Shown: positions 1 through 15,600, numbered from the stretch's first letter. The stretch: 64,000 nt of DNA from Eopsaltria australis (GCA_034509425.1 JAVTVJ010000130.1:1853501-1917500); one strand, 5' to 3'. Notes: a model not told the origin generated them from the letters alone. Numbers and translations are program-made.

Positions 1-3000
1 ATCCTTGCTGCTGAGAGAGTCACTGTGCAGCACTGGCTTAGAAAATACATTTTTTTTATATTTTAAGTGATCATAACATGGTATTATCATCACACTTAAA
101 AGTATGAGGTAGATTCTGCATCAGTAGTATCAAGCACAGAGAGCAATTGCTACAAAGAGGTAATTAATTAACCTTTTTAGAGATAACTGTGGGAGAATTT
201 TAATTAAGTGATAGGAGCACTGTCTAATGATTGAAACAGAAGATGGAACTTGAGAGGGGTCTGTTGGCCTGCTGCTTGAGAGCAGATGAGTCTCATAAAG
301 GCATCGGGTTGTCTCTGCAAAACTGTCCATGAAGCTGCTGATTCTCTGGTTCCAATGTCAAATGTGAAGCCAAAGCAAGACACAGACAAGAGGCAGCTGT
401 GCATCTTTCCCTGTCAGGTGCAGGCACAACCTTCTGCCTGTGTCCTGGGGTTTGGCTGACATAGGGAACCAACTGAGGAACAGCTGGATGGAGCTGGGCC
501 TGGAGAGATGGAGAGGATGTTTATAGGAGGGGGAAGCACTGCAGAGTAAAGGTGGTTACTGCTTTATTACTCCTCATAAGGGAATTCTGCTTACAGATTG
601 TTAAAGGCTTCATTAATGTTAAATTGTCTTTGTTTTGTGATTTGAGATGCTGGGCTGGAGAGGTGCTACAGGAGTGCTCAGTGTGATGGTGTGCTCTGAC
701 CTGCTGTGTGAATGTGAATATTCCGAAAGCAGAGATCCACATGGAGATTCCAGCACAGCTCTGAATATGCACCTCACACACGAGCTGTGACTTTACACAG
801 AAACATGAATTTAATTGCTGATGATTTCCACTTTCTCCCTCATAGTCCTAATTAGTAGAATTAAGAGCAATTAAGACTGCTTGAGAAAGGAAATATCATA
901 TGGTTAGTAGCTAGATTAAATGCTAGACAAATTTGTAGAGGATTAAAGCATTTTGTTTCTTTATCATTCTTTATCCTGCAGGAATTACAACTACCCACTT
1001 AATACTAGATGCTGGAATTCTCCCAATATTTTTTAATATATTATGCACTGTGATCCAGTCTTTGAGACTAGCCTTACCAAAGTTACACAATTCCAGTGAA
1101 AGGCTGACCTGAATGTGTTTGCCAGAGCCTCGGCTTATTTTTTATTTTAAGCTGGTTTACTTGGATTGGGAAAATCCAGTATTAGCCAAAACTAAGTTTT
1201 GTTAATTAAAAATATTTAAGAGAGCAATTGGTGGATGAGAACTTCAGTGGCCTAAAAACAAAAAATGAGAAGAAAGAATCAAACTGCCACATAGAGATGG
1301 GAGAGGTGACTGGGAGGGTTTCTTGGTTGTGTCAGGCCTCTTTGGAAACACTTCTTGCTTAAGGGGAATATTTTGCTGCACATTGATATTTCCAGCCATG
1401 AGCTGGATGCTTAGCAAGGATCTCCTGGGAATGGTTCAGAACAAGAGAAGAGAGTGATAGTGGAGGATTTGACTTTTTAGTACAGAACTGGCATGGGGAG
1501 GCAGGCTGGATCCTCACAGTGTCCTGGGATAGCCCTGCTGTGGGTCTCCTGCCCACCAAACCTGAGTCCTGGGGAATGCTATGGAGTGGGAGCTTCAGTC
1601 TGGCTCAAAATCCAGACACGTGCATTTACCCAAGTATACGACAAAATTAATGGCAGAGTGTTGCAGCTGTTCCAAGCACCCAGCCTGCCACCAGACTGGC
1701 CCCTGCAGATCTCTACGAGCTTTCCTGCAGCTCTGGATGAGATCCAGATGCACCCACATGGATCTGGTCCCAGGATCATAAAGTGAGGCTGTGTCTCTAC
1801 TGAGGCACTGTTTTTATCACTGATGTACACTGAATTAAAGACACTGCCAGCACTTATGAAGGAGTGATTCAAACTGAGCTCATCAATGCTGTCAGCACCT
1901 ATAAATACGCTTGTGTTTGTCCAGTTAAGAAAGCCAAGCAGATAAAATCCTTCTCAAGCTCCAGCATTACTCGTGGATTGCTTACAAAACACAGGTCACA
2001 AAATAATAGTGCAGGAAACTTCACGTGATCTGGGATTCATTTCTCTAGCACAAGCAGCATTGTCTCTAACCTCAGTGGCTCAGTTCAGCATTCTTAGCAG
2101 AAATAATTTCACGTAAAAGTAGGGAATTAAATCTACTGCATAACAGTGACTGAGTCTGGTTTAAAACACAGATAAATTTAGGTCTGAGACAAGGAAATTG
2201 TTGTAAAACAGAAACTGAAGACATAGACTTTCTGGTTGCATAAAAAATTAACAGCTAAATACTGCCTGCCCTGAGGAATACCATTTCCCAGAGCATCTTC
2301 TGCCTCAGGAACTCTGCCAGAGAGAGCAGGAGTATTCAGCTGAGGCTAAAAGGGTGAATGTGCATGAAACTTCAGTATCAGCTCAGTGAACCTTCTACAG
2401 ACCCAAGCTACTGAGCCGCAGCTGGCACAGCGGGCCTGGCCTGCATTGCTGTGACAGCAGCATCTATGCACAAGTGACCTACTAATCACCATCTCTGACT
2501 CCAGCCTGCTGTGATGCACAGGCTGCTGCACTCTATGAGCAAATTTTGGAGCCCTTCCCTAATTCTGCATGGGATAAGAGGATTCAGATGTCGATGTATT
2601 GAATTAGGACCGTGTATGTACATGTAATACGAGACAACTACAGCAACATGTGTTCTGCAGTTTAGTAGTCATGGATTTTGAGGAAATCCTGAAGACTTGT
2701 ATCAAGTGCAGGCGTCACCTGGTCTGAGCAGCAGGTCAGAGGGTGCAGCTTCCCACGAGACACAGGACAAATTAGCATCTTGCCAAAAGTGGAAGGTCCT
2801 CTTCCCTTCCCCATTGTCTCCCAGCAACTGACCTATGAATTAACAGTTGATTGGTTTTGCTCCTCTAATTTCAGCTGCTTTAGGAAGCTGAACTGCATTA
2901 GGAAGCCATTCTTCAGCACTGCCCCCAGGATGTGGGAGCCCTTTTGTCTCTCTAGAATGTGGTTGGCTCTGAGAATCACAATAGTGACACAAGGAGGGAC

Positions 3001-6000
3001 ACTGTAAAGCTGTGTGTCTGTGATGTTAACTGAACTGTCCAGAGAACATGAGCCTGCAGCTACTGCAACAGCTCCTTTCACATCTCCTGGATAACTTCTG
3101 TTAGAAATAACAGGCCAGGTTCTGGTTTCAGTAATGCTACTGGATATCTGAAATACTCATTCTGAGCCCTGACTACAGTGTCATTAACTCAAAGCATTCA
3201 GCTTTTGCAGATCCTTTCAGTCAGAAATGAGGCCAGTGGCTCTAGCGCAGGACAGCCACAGGTACGGCAGATGTTGTTTCCTTGACTCAGAACACCCCTT
3301 CCCTCTGGCACACTCTGTGCTCTGCAGCCCCAATCTGGTTTTGCTCTCAGACTTTGATGTTATCAGTACCTAATCCCTGCCACACCAGACAGTCTGGCTG
3401 CAGTCTCCCACGCTGTGGAATTAAAGCCACCAGACTGGGGGTTTTGCTACATATGTGTCCTCATAATATTTATTGGCCTATATTTGCACTAGGCATAAAG
3501 CAGCTTTGGACACTCTGCTCTCAAATTTAAGCAAGTGTAGCTGAGCTTGCAAGAACATTGTTTTAAGGCTGGGAATTTGACAGTGATCTAATGTTTAAGT
3601 GTTTGTGACCTTGCCCTGTCACTCTATACAGCAAGGGTACAGAGAGCAAAAATGGAGCCTCAATAGCTTTGACATGAGAACTGTAAAGTTTCCAAGGTTT
3701 TCCTAGAATGAACAGCATTGTAGCTCTTATTTACTATAGGCTGAGGTATTCTCAGTGACATTACCTTAATTTCAAGAATTTGCTTACTTTTTATGTCCTC
3801 TGCATGAATTCATAATCAGCTGTGTAGACTCCTCACTACTGCTACACATGAGCAACAAATCCTGTCCTTAGTCATACATCTGGCACCTTCCTGCTGGTGT
3901 TGGGGCTCCAGCAGGGTTTGCACTGCTGAAAGCAAGGGCAAACTTTAATCCAGAAAGACCACACGAACAACTTATAGCAGGGGCCTTGTGAGAAACCATC
4001 TTGCACATCAGTAGTCACCTCCAGTGCCTCATCTCATTTCTCAGTATGAATCATATTACCTCCTGCTAAAAGGACCAAAGAAGGCTTTTGCAGAATTAAT
4101 GAGGCACTGAAATCCTCATTATTGGGCTAAAAAGTACTTAGAGAATGCAAAAATCACTAATCAAGTCTAAGTTACTTTGTCTTGCTTTGTTTTTTTTTTT
4201 TGAAGATCAGAGCAGAACTTATATTGTGGAATCATTTTGTCCTGCAAGGTCGAAGCTTTCCAAGTGCAGTTTTAATTCCTGGCCCCTGTGCACCTCCCCC
4301 TCTGTGACTAAGGCCTCCTGACCAGAGAGCAGAATTTGCTTCATAGCCCATCTCCTCAGGGTGGTTTTCATCATGGAATTATCTTTATTCCATGTTGGAT
4401 TCATTTTGTGCCAAATATGGACCACACATTTAGAGGCTTCTGAGTCTTTTGTAAATACTTAAGGTTGGGGGTCCTTTGGAGATTGAACTCTTAAAAATTA
4501 ACCAGAAGCAAAGACCTGGTCCCAGTGCAGAACATTTCTGTCATAAGGCTGGTTTTGTGAGACACAAAAACCTGGCAATCTGAAATGAGTAGAAAATGGT
4601 ACTTTGAAGGGGACAGATAAATAGTTCTATCATAGTACACAGTGGCTTTTGGCAAAAGGTACATTAATGTACAGCATAGTTATTTTAAAAAGTTCTTTCA
4701 TAGTTTAAGCCCAGATCATTTAATGCACTCTTAAATATCTTATTGTGTCTACATACAATTCAGGTGTCAGCTGTAAACTTCTAAAGGTGTGATTTCTGAT
4801 TCTACACAGCCTGGACTTTTTCCGCACTACAATAGATCCTGGGTTTTTCCTGCCCTATTTTCAAGAAACACAATTTCAATAACATAAAATATAGCCCTTA
4901 GCTTGAAAAAAGGAAAAGGAAGTGATTTTAAAGAGTGCTCAGGATTCCCATGAAAACACAAATCCTCTACAGTGTTTATATCCTCTTCTAACTCTTAGTG
5001 GTATAAAAATAAAACCTCTCTTGGTTAAGCCAAATTGATTTTCAGGGTACCTGCTGTTAAATTGGATGCAATCCTGAATATTCAGTGGTAAAATGCTCTG
5101 ATTTCTCCTTCCAGTAAACTTCAGAAATGTACAAATTTATTTGTCATGGGTCAAGGTGCGATTTGATCCTGTCTGCCTTCACTGAATTGGTTTATTTGGG
5201 GCTTTGAGCTGAATAAGTTTACGATGCCATGCTGTTTTGTTAAACTTGAGAAAAACCAACAATGTCCATGAACCCTGCACCTGCAGGTGCCCAGATCTGC
5301 ACTCAGCCTCATATAAAACAGGAGGGGGAACCCACTTTGGCTGGGACTTTGCTTGTTTGATTTCATAAGCCAAATTTTATTTCCCTTGGTGACAAATGCA
5401 GGTGGCACGATTTCAGTCGCAGCAGAATCTCCCCTTCTAAATCAAAGGTAACAGATGTCATGGAAATATTAACTGCTAATGTAAACAGTGTGCTCCTGCC
5501 TCACAAAACTAATTTTGCAATGTTTGTCCTCAAATTATAGGCATTGTCTATTCTCCTAGTCAAGTGATTATGCTACAAAATTAAGCCTAATATTTTTAAT
5601 TGAACACTGTTCCTGTCAGTATATCCCTTTTTGTCCTTTGAATAAAATACTCAAAATCTGAATTACTTTAAGAAATTGTATCTTGCCATTTTAAATTTCA
5701 CAATTCATGAAAGGCTACTAAAATGTCACTCTTATTTTTAGGAACAAAGTATAAAGTTAATTTCAATAATCGCAACAGGAAGAAGAATGCAAAGATGTTT
5801 GTTGATTCATTGCTATTGAGATTCCCCGAAGTCACATTCCTACAACAAGAACCCCACCAGGTCTTGTATGAGCTGGGAACATTTCTTCTGGCCCCACAGA
5901 ATTTTCTGCACAACTTCCAGTGAGGTAATTTCTTTTCCATGTCTTTTGGAAGGAAAATGGTCCTTTCCTATCTCACAGAAGTGTTGCACATCTTGAGAAT

Positions 6001-9000
6001 GAATCCACAAAAATGCATAAAGCACCAGATGCTTAAAGACAACATTATCCTTAGCTTTAAACAGAGCTTTAAATTGAAGAAAATATACCTTCATAGGCCT
6101 TGCAGTGCTTGCAGCAGAAACCCTGAATAAAATGAGGGCAGATTTGTACATCTGTCTCAATGCAGCAATAAAGTGGCAGCTAAAGAGAGAAGCATCCTCA
6201 GAACAGCATCTCCTGCACAGCTACAGAGCCACAGCTGCCTCCTGACCCTGTCCTTAGTCCAGATCCAATAGAGAGGGGGAGGTTCTGCAAGGGGAGATTC
6301 CTGCACAGGAACCACCTGGTTAAATGGGCATCGTCCACAGGCAGCAGAACATTCTTGTCCCCAGTCTCCTGGGGTTCTCTTTAGAAAGGAAATCTTTCAA
6401 GTACAGCTGTTTAGAGTGGCAAAAAAAAAAAAAATGTTTGAGCCATGAATGCAATTTTTGAGGCATGAAATTCAGAATGTTGATGAGATTATGTATTTTC
6501 TGGCTGATGTGAGGTTTAGAGCTGTTTCAGAATTATGCAGCACAATGTCACTGTTACCTCCTCATCAAGTCATTGTTGTTTGAGGTTTTTTGTTTGTTTG
6601 TGTTTTTTTACATAATGGACAAATATACAGGGGAAATACCATCTACAAAATAATGCAAAATAATAATAATAATGTGATTATTGATTAGTGTTGCATGTGG
6701 TTAGGATAACCACGAGGGTCTGCACTAGTTTTTGGTTTCATTTTTTGCTGATTCAGTATATTCTTTAATTTCTAAACAAAACCACTTTAAAAGCAAAAAT
6801 CTCACACAAAAATGTAAGACTTTCAATTTCTAGCAACATCTTTCCTGCCAATAATTCTGGACTTGACAATGTCATATATAACATCACAAGAAATAATGTT
6901 TTTCATCATTTCAAAGTGGCTTCAAATCTGAAATCAATGAGAGTGAATACATGTATCCCCATGCCAAGATTCATGCTTTTAAAATAAACCCCACAATAAT
7001 GTCACATATATCATCTCTCCACTTGTACATTTAGCATTCTTCATTTGCAGAATACCAGATGTTTCCTGTGTAAACTTCTGGGCACATATGCAATTGATAA
7101 ATGGAGAGGAAATTAATGAATTGAGAAGATAAGCCAATCTGGGCCGAAAAAGATGGGCCCCAGCTGTGAATGGAAGTGATTTATCATTGAGCTGAAGGAT
7201 CAGCTTTTCTAGCTCAAACCAGCGGATACATCATTACATTTAATCCAGACTTCCACACAGATATTTAAGAGTCTTGCAACTGACTGCAGCAGAGCCAGAA
7301 TTTCACCCATGGTGTTTGCCTAGGCCGAAAGCCCATTCCCCACAGTTCTGTTGTTATTCTTTATTTATTTAGTAAGTGTGGTTATTTCTGTAGCAGAGCA
7401 ATAAAAACCATCCTTTTGTGCTCTCGGGGTAGAAAGATTGCAGCTGAGGCTGCTGCTTAGCACAGCAAAAGGACACTGAGTTTTATTCTCTTTTTTTAAC
7501 CTTTGGTAATGAGAGGGGCTTGTTGACCTTGTCATTGTTGACACCTGCCCAGACCAGTGAAGAATTTAAGGTGTTGCAGACTAGAAGCACATGGCTGCTT
7601 GGAAACTTGAATGCCTGAAATGTGCACACAAGCTATTATGATTTGCTTGGGTAAATGTTTGTAAAAAGTGAAATTATATAAGATAACTTGCAAATGTTTA
7701 GATCAGGACATGTTTTTTGACCTGTAGCAAGGCTCACTGGAATAAAGTGTTCCCAGACCTTGCCACAACACCCCTGGTGTATGGGGAGTAGCCAGGCCGA
7801 GGTGAAGAGATGAGATTGTAACGCAGATCTTGGGTTCCATACATTCTGTCTTTTTTTGCAAACACAATAGTATAGAAAGTTTTGATTTTGAAAACCCAAA
7901 TTACTTTCCATCGAACTCATCTGCATGACAGGTTTACTCTGAGTCTCAAAAGGCAACTGGGCTGGTGTGAGAAAGGGAATAAGAACCTGTGGTGAGGGAG
8001 ACCCTTCCCAGTCAGAGCTGTAAGGTCCATTTGGATGGATCTTTGCACCGTGTGTCCCACCGTGCCTTTATTGTCTCAGACTGAGGCCTTAGAAACAGCT
8101 CAGCACAGTAGAAATGGTTCCCAAACACTGAAGACAATCGTTAAGGTTACATTTTTCTTAGATTCTCTTTTACTTCTTATGCTACTCTGTCATACTAAGG
8201 GATTCAAAGCTCCTGTAAGTTGCTCTTGGTGTAGGAATTACCGTCCTTTGTGCAGCAGAAACAGAATAATGGGACTTAACCCCATGTCACAAACAGATGT
8301 GGGAATTCCACTGCCCATCCATCCATCATGGCAAAGTCACTGGGGAGATACAGACAGGTATCTTCCCAATGCAGATGAAGATGGGGTGGTTTTGTGAAAA
8401 ACTACAAAAGAGATTGTTCTCTGCTGCTGCTCCATGACTAAAATAATATGGTCCATTCTCACAAAGGTGTTGATAAAATACAGGTGGCCTGGCTAAATGC
8501 AACTTGGAAGAGAAATAAAAGGTTTTTTGTAAGCTTCTCCTCCCAGTTCCTTCTGATTTGAAGTCCAAGTAAGTCTAAAGTACTTCGTGTGCTGACATGC
8601 TGTCAAGGGTCAGGAATTTGGGTTTTTTGAAGGACAAACTGTGCACCATTTTTAATTTCTGTAAGTTGAACTCCAGAGAGAATTCTTCGTGGTACAGGTA
8701 CACACTTTGTCTGAAAGCCCTTTCCTGATGTAGTATGAGATCAGCAACTTAAGGAACTACCAAACAAAGGGAAAACTTGGTCTTTCTGCTTGGGCAAAAT
8801 AAATCTGAGGCACAGAATATGTTCAGTCTACAAACTAATCCCACTAGCACCTGAAATATTGGGACAAAAATGGGTTTCAGGCGAGGCCATCAAATTCCAG
8901 CAGTGCCCTAATGCTGCTCTAAAAGAACAACTGTCTCTTGCCAAACAAAATAAAACAAATAAGAAAAAGCCTCAAAGCAGAATAAAAAATACACAACAGT

Positions 9001-9453
9001 GGTCTTTCTAAGTGTCTCCTTCATCTGCAAATTGGTATGAACAGCTGTAACAACACTTTTAAGAATTATTTTCTGAAAAATGTGTGTTTCGTCCCTTTAT
9101 TTAAGGTTTTTCCTATTGCAACTGTCTACCCTTATTTAAATGAACATTACATTTTAATACTCCCTTGACCTTAATAAAGGATTTGATGGTGAGGTCCACA
9201 GGCTACATGGAGTCCTGTGGGGTATAAAAGATCTGCTCCATTGTTGTTGGTTGGTGGCCATTCATTTAAATTTTACAAGAAACAGCCAATATAAACATCT
9301 GATAACTTGAAGATCGTCTTCTGAAATTTACTTTTTTCTCAGTCTCAACAAAACATTTATCCTTAGATTCAGAACTTAGGCTCAGGCCACAGTTCCTCCT
9401 GCAGTTCTGTACAAATTCTGCATTCAGAAAGCAGAAAGAATGGATGTCGTTAC
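1..9453 (-). other. Intron 3 of SLC1A7 (or intron plus unseen small exons); no gene recognised
   Basis: Non-coding DNA downstream of SLC1A7 exon 3. Open frames here are at most 120 codons and match no family I recognise. I searched by eye on the minus strand for the NMFPANLVEA exon that should follow and saw no convincing copy. Contents are AT-rich single-copy sequence, a T run near 4190, an A run near 6421 and a short AAT repeat near 6660. Confidence 0.75.
6650..6673. repeat. Short AAT microsatellite
   Basis: About five AAT units, with a slightly interrupted AAAT-rich lead-in, inside the large SLC1A7 intron. Short enough to be of little consequence, though possibly length-variable. Confidence 0.7.
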
Positions 9454-9669
9454 CGGATTAAGTCCAGCAGTGCATCTGCAGAGCTCATGATGGGCTTTCC
9501 ACCCTCCTCAGTGCTCTCCTTCTGTGCTGCTCCACCAGGGTGGATAATGGAGACCATAATTATTCCCACAATCACAGCCACAAACGTTGTCCACAGGTAG
9601 TAAGTGATGGTTATGATTCCCAAGCGACTGGAAGTCTTGGCATCCAGGGCTGCGAGCCCAGACATCAAA
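9454..9669 (-). CDS. SLC1A7: SLC1A7 coding exon 3
   Basis: A 216-nt exon with acceptor CTCCCCACAG and donor GTAACG. It completes the split serine and encodes 71 further residues plus CG of an arginine. It covers TM2-TM3, including the [16 protein letters not shown] loop, [13 protein letters not shown] and the HPGGAAQKE linker, then [11 protein letters not shown], which in human EAAT5 is followed by NMFPANL. That next exon was not found to the left in this window. Confidence 0.96.
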
Positions 9670-12600
9670 CTGTGGGGAGAAAACACAGCACAAATTGTAT
9701 CTTTTGCATTACATTAATGCAGCTGAAAGCCTAATTTCTGAATTATTTCGGTCTGCCTGCTTCTCTTACAGCTGATTCTACATTTCAGTGTTTAAATAAG
9801 CTTGCCAGTAACACTAAAGCTGCAGTCTCTGTGTCTGAAGGGGCGTTTTCCAATTGCCAGGTCAGATCCTGGTTACTGGAAGGAACTTGCCAGCTCAGGC
9901 TGCACATGTGGGGACTGAACCCTCCTGACTCTTCCCTGGAATTCCAGGGACAGTTTTACAGAAGCTACACATGTGATGGCTCAGTTCACAGGAGCAGAGG
10001 CAACAATTATTAAACTCTGTGTACGAAACTCTACACAGTTTTTCAGGATAACAGAATAATTCAGGTTTGAATGGACCTCTGAAGAAAATCTATTCAACCC
10101 CCTCATCCCTTCTGTGTGAAACAGGGCCACAATTTCAAAATTAAAAACAGGAAGGGACGATTTTGTCATATAGTCCTTTCTTTCCCTAAAAGATTAACTT
10201 TTTTTTCTTTCTAAATAAATTCAAAGCAAAATATATTTTCACTTTACCAGGGGCACATTGGGAGCAGACTGTAATTCAGTGTGCCTCCAGTCTAAGTGGG
10301 GATAATGGATGGGATGCAGAGGAACCCCCTCCATGGGAAGTGTACCTGCCCAGTTGGGAGCAAAGAACATACTGTGATTACTTCAGCCTTTGCTTTGAAT
10401 CAGAGAATGATAGAATATGCTGAGTGGGAAAGGACCCATCAGGATCTTTCCTCCAGCACTGCCAGAGCATGATCAGTGTCCATCCTCCTGCTTGTACAGT
10501 TTTCTGCTACCAAGCCATACAACTCTCTACCATGAGATTTAGGTCCCACTGACCCTCTTGTACAGGAAAATTAGACAGGGCACTCTTTAGCCCCTGAAGT
10601 TTCTTTAGGCTGCACTGACACAGACCCTGATGCAGTTTCCAAGTCCCCTAAGTCTGATATTTGACTTTCCGCTGACAGCAGTGTTGTTTGGGGCTTTAAA
10701 CTGATATTTAACTTTGGATAATTCTCTGTGAACTCTCCGAAGCATGCCTCTCAGGAAAAGTACAGGTGAAATAAAACACCACATTTACTATTTGGTGTGT
10801 CCAGCTTTCTCATCAAAGCAGACTGGTTTTTCAGTCCTGTTCTCATAAACATTTACTAAGCTGCACCTCCTTGAATGAGATCTCCTTGACCTCACTCTAC
10901 TGAGAGAGGTTGTCTAGAGCCAATGCTAAAGTGCAGCTTAACCTTTATAGTAGATTTAATGAAATCAAATGGGTGGATTTAGTGTTCAGGTTCCTGCTAT
11001 CCACTAGATTAATTAAGAAAATGTATTGCTTTTCTGCATTGCCAATCTCTCATCCAGCATGGGTTTTGTTAACACTATAGGAGCAAGGGTGCACTGGAGT
11101 TTGGATAATTTAGAAAATAAGCATCTCAGTAACTCTCACTCTTGTAACCATTGTTCTTTGCTTTTATTTATCATTGGATTTGATAAAAATCCCACCTTTC
11201 TGTGTGTCTGCAAAGCACTCTGAACAAACACAGCACTGCATATTGAAAATACAGTAGTAGGAATGCTACTTTGTTCCTTGACATTTCCCTTGGACGAGTC
11301 CATGCAGAAGAGTAAATATTCTAAAACTTTTTTTTATAAAACAGTTAAGTTAAATATATTTGTCTCAAATTAATGTGACAGTTTTTTACTAGATTTTTAG
11401 GACTGACCTCTTCTCAGGCTGAGGTTCTACATGGCATTGAGCCAGTTTGACGGCTCTTTGCTGCAGAGAGTAGATACCTGTATTGTGTATATTGTGCTAG
11501 AGTACAGCACTGTTCCACCCCTGCATTCGCAGGGAAGAAAAAGAAATAAATAAAAATTAAAATCAGGTTGATTTTTAACCAGTTGGATGTTTTCCATGGT
11601 AACAATTTTCAGGGTTCTTTATAGATGCATTATACAGGGCAGTGACACCAGTGGTGTGAAGGGCTGGCTGCTGAGCAGCAGAGCTGTAACTTGCAGGCAG
11701 AGCAATTCCTGGGAGAGGGCTCTCCAAGGAGACAGAAAGATCACTCCCCTTCCGTTCCCTCCCTGGCACTGCCCTGGAGCCACTGTCACTGTGGTGAAGC
11801 CACTCTTAGTATGGTGAAACCACACGTTCCTGTTGTCCTTGGTGCCTCTGGACCATGTTGGTTCTACAGAACAACAGAGGGATGAACCCTGTCTTGATTG
11901 CTCACCTGAGAAGTATTTCCAGAACTACTAAGGGACAAAAATCCTAATTAAATATGTCCAGTGGTTCAGGTGATTTTGGGGTTGTTACTTCAGCCTCAAG
12001 ATACAGGGCCTTAGGATTTGGCAGGATGTTGTTCATCTGGAATCTAATCTTACCTTGGCTCATAGGTGACAAATCCTGAGGGGGCTAATAATGAGATTGC
12101 TCTGTCTTGGGGATATTCATTAACAAGATCATCATCTGTAATGAGATTATCCTGTCACCAGATAAAGTCATGCTCAGTTCATGCTGTGATGAGAAAGTCC
12201 TCAAAAGTAATTAACTATGGAGGTGCAGTGGGGTAACTGTGATGAGGCAGAAGCATGGACAGAGGTCTGGGCTCAGACAAAAGTCCTGTGTTCTCCATGG
12301 CCTGCAATGCTCAGTTTTAGGAAGGGACAGCTGAAACCAGTTCTCCAAAGGTGGGGAGTAACAGTGGTTCAGGCAATAGCTCAGAATGATTTCAGAAAGA
12401 AATGCCTGTAACTAGAATGAGACAGCAATCACTCATTCACTATTTTTTGTTTGACTTCATATGTTTAATGTCAGAAGGAACAGGACAAAAGACACAAAGA
12501 TTAAGAGACATAGTGGTTATCACAGTTATTGTACAAAGCAAATAATACACAATAATATCACAGGAGTTTATTGCTGTTGATCTCTAGAGCTCTAACATTC

Positions 12601-15600
12601 ACACAATGTAGCCAAAGGATGACAAGAAAAAGGACTCTTCTTACTTCCTAGGGAACAGGGAGGCCAGGAGGAATAAGCTTCCAGCTGGTTTAAGCTGAGA
12701 GCACTGTATCATGCTCAGGTCTTCCCTTTAAGTCTAATTTTCATCAGGCACTCTTGGCTACATAAAAACTTCCTGAAGAGTTTCCCAAGATTTTTTGAAG
12801 CCAGAACAAAGTGCTTCCCATGGCTTCCACTGCTAGACTCTCATGAAACACACTGGAATGGAAAACAATGTACCTTTAATTCTTGTAGAACCTCAGAATC
12901 TGGTTCTCGAAAGAACAGGGCAGATACTTGATTCATAGATTAAAATCATTTGAGATGATGAGTAGTTAAGTAGCTTCCACACATATGATTCGTGTGTAGC
13001 TTCCATAATATGTTTTAATGATTGCCAAATGGACAAAACAGGATTAAGACAATAAAATCAATCTCCAGTTTTTCCTAAATAATTACTGTACATTCCACTC
13101 CTTTAATCAGTCTGGGGAAAAAAATCCACAAAATTGTAATTTAATGTTCAGAGACCATTTCTTAACTTGTATAGAAAAAAACTTGTCAAGCCTGAAGGGA
13201 AGGGGAAAACATCTTCAGTTCTGGAAGTATATGTGACTAATTAAAAAAGTAAAGTCAGTTTCTACATTGTTTAAAGTATTTGTAATTGTATGGACTAAAG
13301 AATCAAGTACTGAGTTTCATGTCTTCTTTGAGGAAAATCTGTGTAAAACCCCCAAAACTAATATAGAATTCTTGACGCAAAGAAGAAGGGAATTCTTTCC
13401 AACATCTTGGAAATCTAATTAGTCCCATGCAAACAAGTAGCTAAACCCTTTTGAGCACCTCTAGGCTTGTTCTAGCTGTCACAGATAAGCATCAAGTATT
13501 TTATTTACAAATAGAAATAGAACTTTCTATCTTCTCTGCAATTCTCTAGGTTTTTCTGTTGCTCTCTGATGAAAGCACATTTTTTGTTCTGTTTCAAGAT
13601 CAAACCCTATATCCCCAGAAAGGGAAAATACAAGAAGCTGCTGCTAAGACCCCATTCTGCATGTTTATTTTGTCTTCCTCTCCACCAGAAGCCATCTGGA
13701 TGTTGCTTTGAAATAGATGGATTATGGATAAAGTTATCAGAAGGGATTAGTGTGATTAGAAAGACATTAATCCTGTCAAGAAGTAATGGTCAAGTATTAA
13801 CCACCAACAGTTGTTCCTAGAATGATGTTTGTTTTCATTCATCCCATTCCCTCCCTCCCATTCTCATTTTGTAATTGCATGCCGTGGAAAAGACCTTCCT
13901 GAGCAAGTTGTCCCAGCGGGGCTGGGAAGTGCCTCTAACAGCTACATTAGAGATGATTATATTACAGTTGAGCATCATGAAAGGGAAGTGCTGCCTTCGC
14001 TAATGCTGCTGGATCATGCAGGCAGGCTGTCGCTCACCTTTCTGTCAAGGTCAGTGCCTTCACGTCTCAACATGATAACAATGTGCATTTCCATAGCACA
14101 AGCCATTTAATCATCTCAAAATGCTTTGCCAGTGGAACCTCCTCTCATGCAGGAAGGCATTATCTCCATTTTACAGACACGGAAACAGAGAAATTAAGGC
14201 ACTTTTAAGTAGACAAAGCACTTACAGTGAAAAAAAAATGATCTGCCTGATGAGATCTCTGTATTGCAGTGAACCATCACACTTTTCCTCACACATGCCC
14301 AGCTATCTGTGCTTTCAGAAGAGGCTGTTCACTTCCATGGAGGCACCATTTACAGAGTAATGTTTGTAACAGAGAAAATAAAACTCTCTACAGTAATGAA
14401 AGAAAGAGATAAGAAACTTTCTCTGACTCTTTTTCTAGTTTAATTCTTGATTTGCTCTTAGTCTCTAGTGTAGTTAAAATTATTTCAGCAGTGGGAAAGA
14501 GGGATCAGAATGACTTTTTCTTTTCAGAATATCATTTTGCTTTCTTCTAATATGAAAAACACCTACAGAGCAAGACACAGCCATGACTGCAATAGAGGAA
14601 GGACAGTGGTACTGGTGGGAAGATCACAGCCCAGCCCTGTCTCTGCTTCACCCTGCCTCATGATCTGCCCTTCCTGACAGAGATATGGTACAGGAGGTTT
14701 GCAGACTGCTGGTGTACTGCAGCCTTCTGCTGGTTTGAACACAACTGAGGGACTGTCTCAGTCACTGTGGCCAGTGGAATGATCCCCAATGTCCTGTATT
14801 ATTAAAAATTTCATAGTATTACAGCATGATTTTCAAAGGAGTTGAGAAGTCTAGAATCCTCCTGAAGGTCCAAGGGGCTACTAAGGTTCATCTCCCGTGC
14901 AAACCAAGTAATAGCGAACAGCTTTTTTCGAAGTTTAGATATCTTGATATAAATGAAATTGTGTCTAAGCTCAAAAAAAACCACCAATTGGAAGAAGTGG
15001 TAGCTGTACTACAAACCAGACTGTTGCAGCAGTTTCTGTATGATTGGACTATCAACTGTAAATAGCACTTGAAATGTGAATTCCCTTTTCAGAGCCCCAG
15101 TATGCAGCTATTTTACTAAACACAGTGGAAGCCCAAAGGTGTCAGGCATGATGGAAAACCTGGCTCTTGATCTTCAAGCAACAAAAACATGTTAGAAGAT
15201 CTTGCTGTCTGCAATACACTGTTTGCAGTGATTGTGTTTAATTTTGCAGCTAGGCTGCTAGGAAACAAACCAATCTGCATTTCTAATACATCATAACATG
15301 CATCATTTTGAGAGTTTGTTTCTTAAATTGCTTTATAAAATAGTAAAATTTTTATTTTTTACACAAAATGTTGGTATCTCCTTTATCATCCAACACTTGT
15401 AACTCTTACTGACAAACTGACATACGCAGCAAAAATCCTGCTAGGAATTCACATGATGCATTTTATTTTCTCTTTCTTGTGCAACAGGAAATCTGCTTTT
15501 ATGGACTAATGTAAACAAGGCAGGACTTTGCACAGCACACAGTGAAGGCTGATGTCCAGTGGCTGTTCTGTCACCTGCATATGTGAGGTTACTGTGATAC

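Noticed and set aside
5840..5900. Possible fourth SLC1A7 exon: the minus strand contains ATGTTCCCAGC and later CCTGGTGG, like MFPANLVE
   Set aside because: Spacing is wrong by about seven bases, a stop follows, and there is no convincing acceptor or donor. Chance resemblance.
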